Below, one piece after another: positions 5,676 to 5,842 of a stretch of DNA of 5,842 nucleotides (the first letter of the stretch is position 1; every line of letters starts with the position of its first letter). Where the stretch lies: the NCBI GenBank assembly GCA_003561815.1, contig PWVP01000062.1:1-5842 (forward strand), in the 5' to 3' direction. Position numbers and translations under genes: made by a program. Under the pieces are notes generated by a model, which made no database searches, was not told where the DNA came from, and saw only the letters and a list, made by a program, of their open reading frames with translations. This DNA is from Campylobacterota bacterium. GTDB taxonomy: Bacteria > Campylobacterota > Campylobacteria > Campylobacterales > SZUA-545.

Positions 5676-5842
5676 GCAGTGCCTTTGGGGGCCATGACCC
5701 GCCGGTGCTCGATCATCGCGCAGCGGTTTTGTACCGCCCACAGGCCCGCCTTGTGGGCCCGCTCGACTGCGGCGTTATGGACGATGCCTTGCTGCAGCCA
5801 GATCGCCTTGACATCGCCGCGCTTGAGTGCTTCATCGAGCAA
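5672..5842 (-). CDS. CoA-binding-fold protein (YccU-like), C-terminal part (5' end outside window)
   Basis: The frame is open from the right window edge to a TGA at 5674-5672, giving the last 56 residues. KAIWLQQGIVHNAAVERA followed by KAGLWAVQNRCAMIEHRR matches the C-terminal half of the CoA_binding_2 (YccU-type) Rossmann-like family, whose members are about 130-150 residues. The N-terminal nucleotide-binding glycine region is outside the window. The domain resembles the CoA-binding part of succinyl-CoA synthetase, but the role of these small stand-alone proteins is not established. The stop overlaps the ilvA start as GTGA (4 nt), so the gene is upstream of ilvA in the same operon and the operon promoter is beyond the right edge. 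Confidence 0.85.
   Translation of the reverse strand: MLDEALKRGDVKAIWLQQGIVHNAAVERAHKAGLWAVQNRCAMIEHRRVMAPKGTA
5682..5686 (-). promoter_or_regulatory. Ribosome binding site supporting the ilvA GTG start
   Basis: AAAGG on the minus strand ends 6 nt before GTG 5675-5673, within the final codons of the CoA-binding-fold gene. Confidence 0.5.

Noticed and set aside
5676..5741. Upstream extension of ilvA to 5741
   Set aside because: It lies inside the conserved end of the CoA-binding-fold gene, and IlvA relatives begin close to the chosen GTG.

Overview
The window looks like a chromosomal housekeeping segment from a GC-rich member of the Campylobacterota (the former Epsilonproteobacteria). This is inferred from protein character, not from a marker gene. 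The ferrochelatase N-terminus, the single-ACT threonine ammonia-lyase and the stand-alone long-form TrpB all resemble proteins I associate with that phylum. GC content is well above 50% by eye, which is high for the phylum and would suit a deep-branching or environmental lineage. Nothing looks like a phage, plasmid, transposon, CRISPR array, tRNA or rRNA.

Left part, plus strand: the window opens inside the ATP-binding domain of a sensor histidine kinase (1-393), whose N-terminal sensor and phospho-acceptor regions lie outside. After 42 bp, which hold a clear ribosome binding site and a possible -10 box, comes a complete TrpB2-type tryptophan synthase beta-like enzyme (436-1785, TTG start). 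A small hairpin with a T-run sits on the kinase stop codon and may separate the two genes.

Right part, minus strand: six genes read leftward as one tightly packed cluster. In order of transcription they are the C-terminus of a CoA-binding-fold protein (cut by the right edge), ilvA (threonine ammonia-lyase with ACT domain), a 106-residue two-helix membrane protein of unknown function, a 105-residue stand-alone Hpt phosphotransfer protein, hemH (ferrochelatase) and an AI-2E/PerM family membrane protein. The junctions overlap by 4, 14, 4 and 8 nt, with one 5-nt gap, so the cluster is almost certainly one translationally coupled operon. Its promoter must lie beyond the right edge. It converges on the TrpB2 gene with only 11 bp between the two stop codons.

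Functionally the window mixes amino-acid metabolism (2-oxobutanoate for isoleucine; tryptophan formation from indole), the last step of protoheme synthesis, membrane transport and phosphorelay signalling. The operon is not one pathway. The parts least explained by known biology are the small membrane protein, the orphan Hpt protein placed between ilvA and hemH, and the coupling of hemH to an AI-2E family permease. I found no convincing new multi-gene system. There is no gene-free stretch longer than 300 bases.
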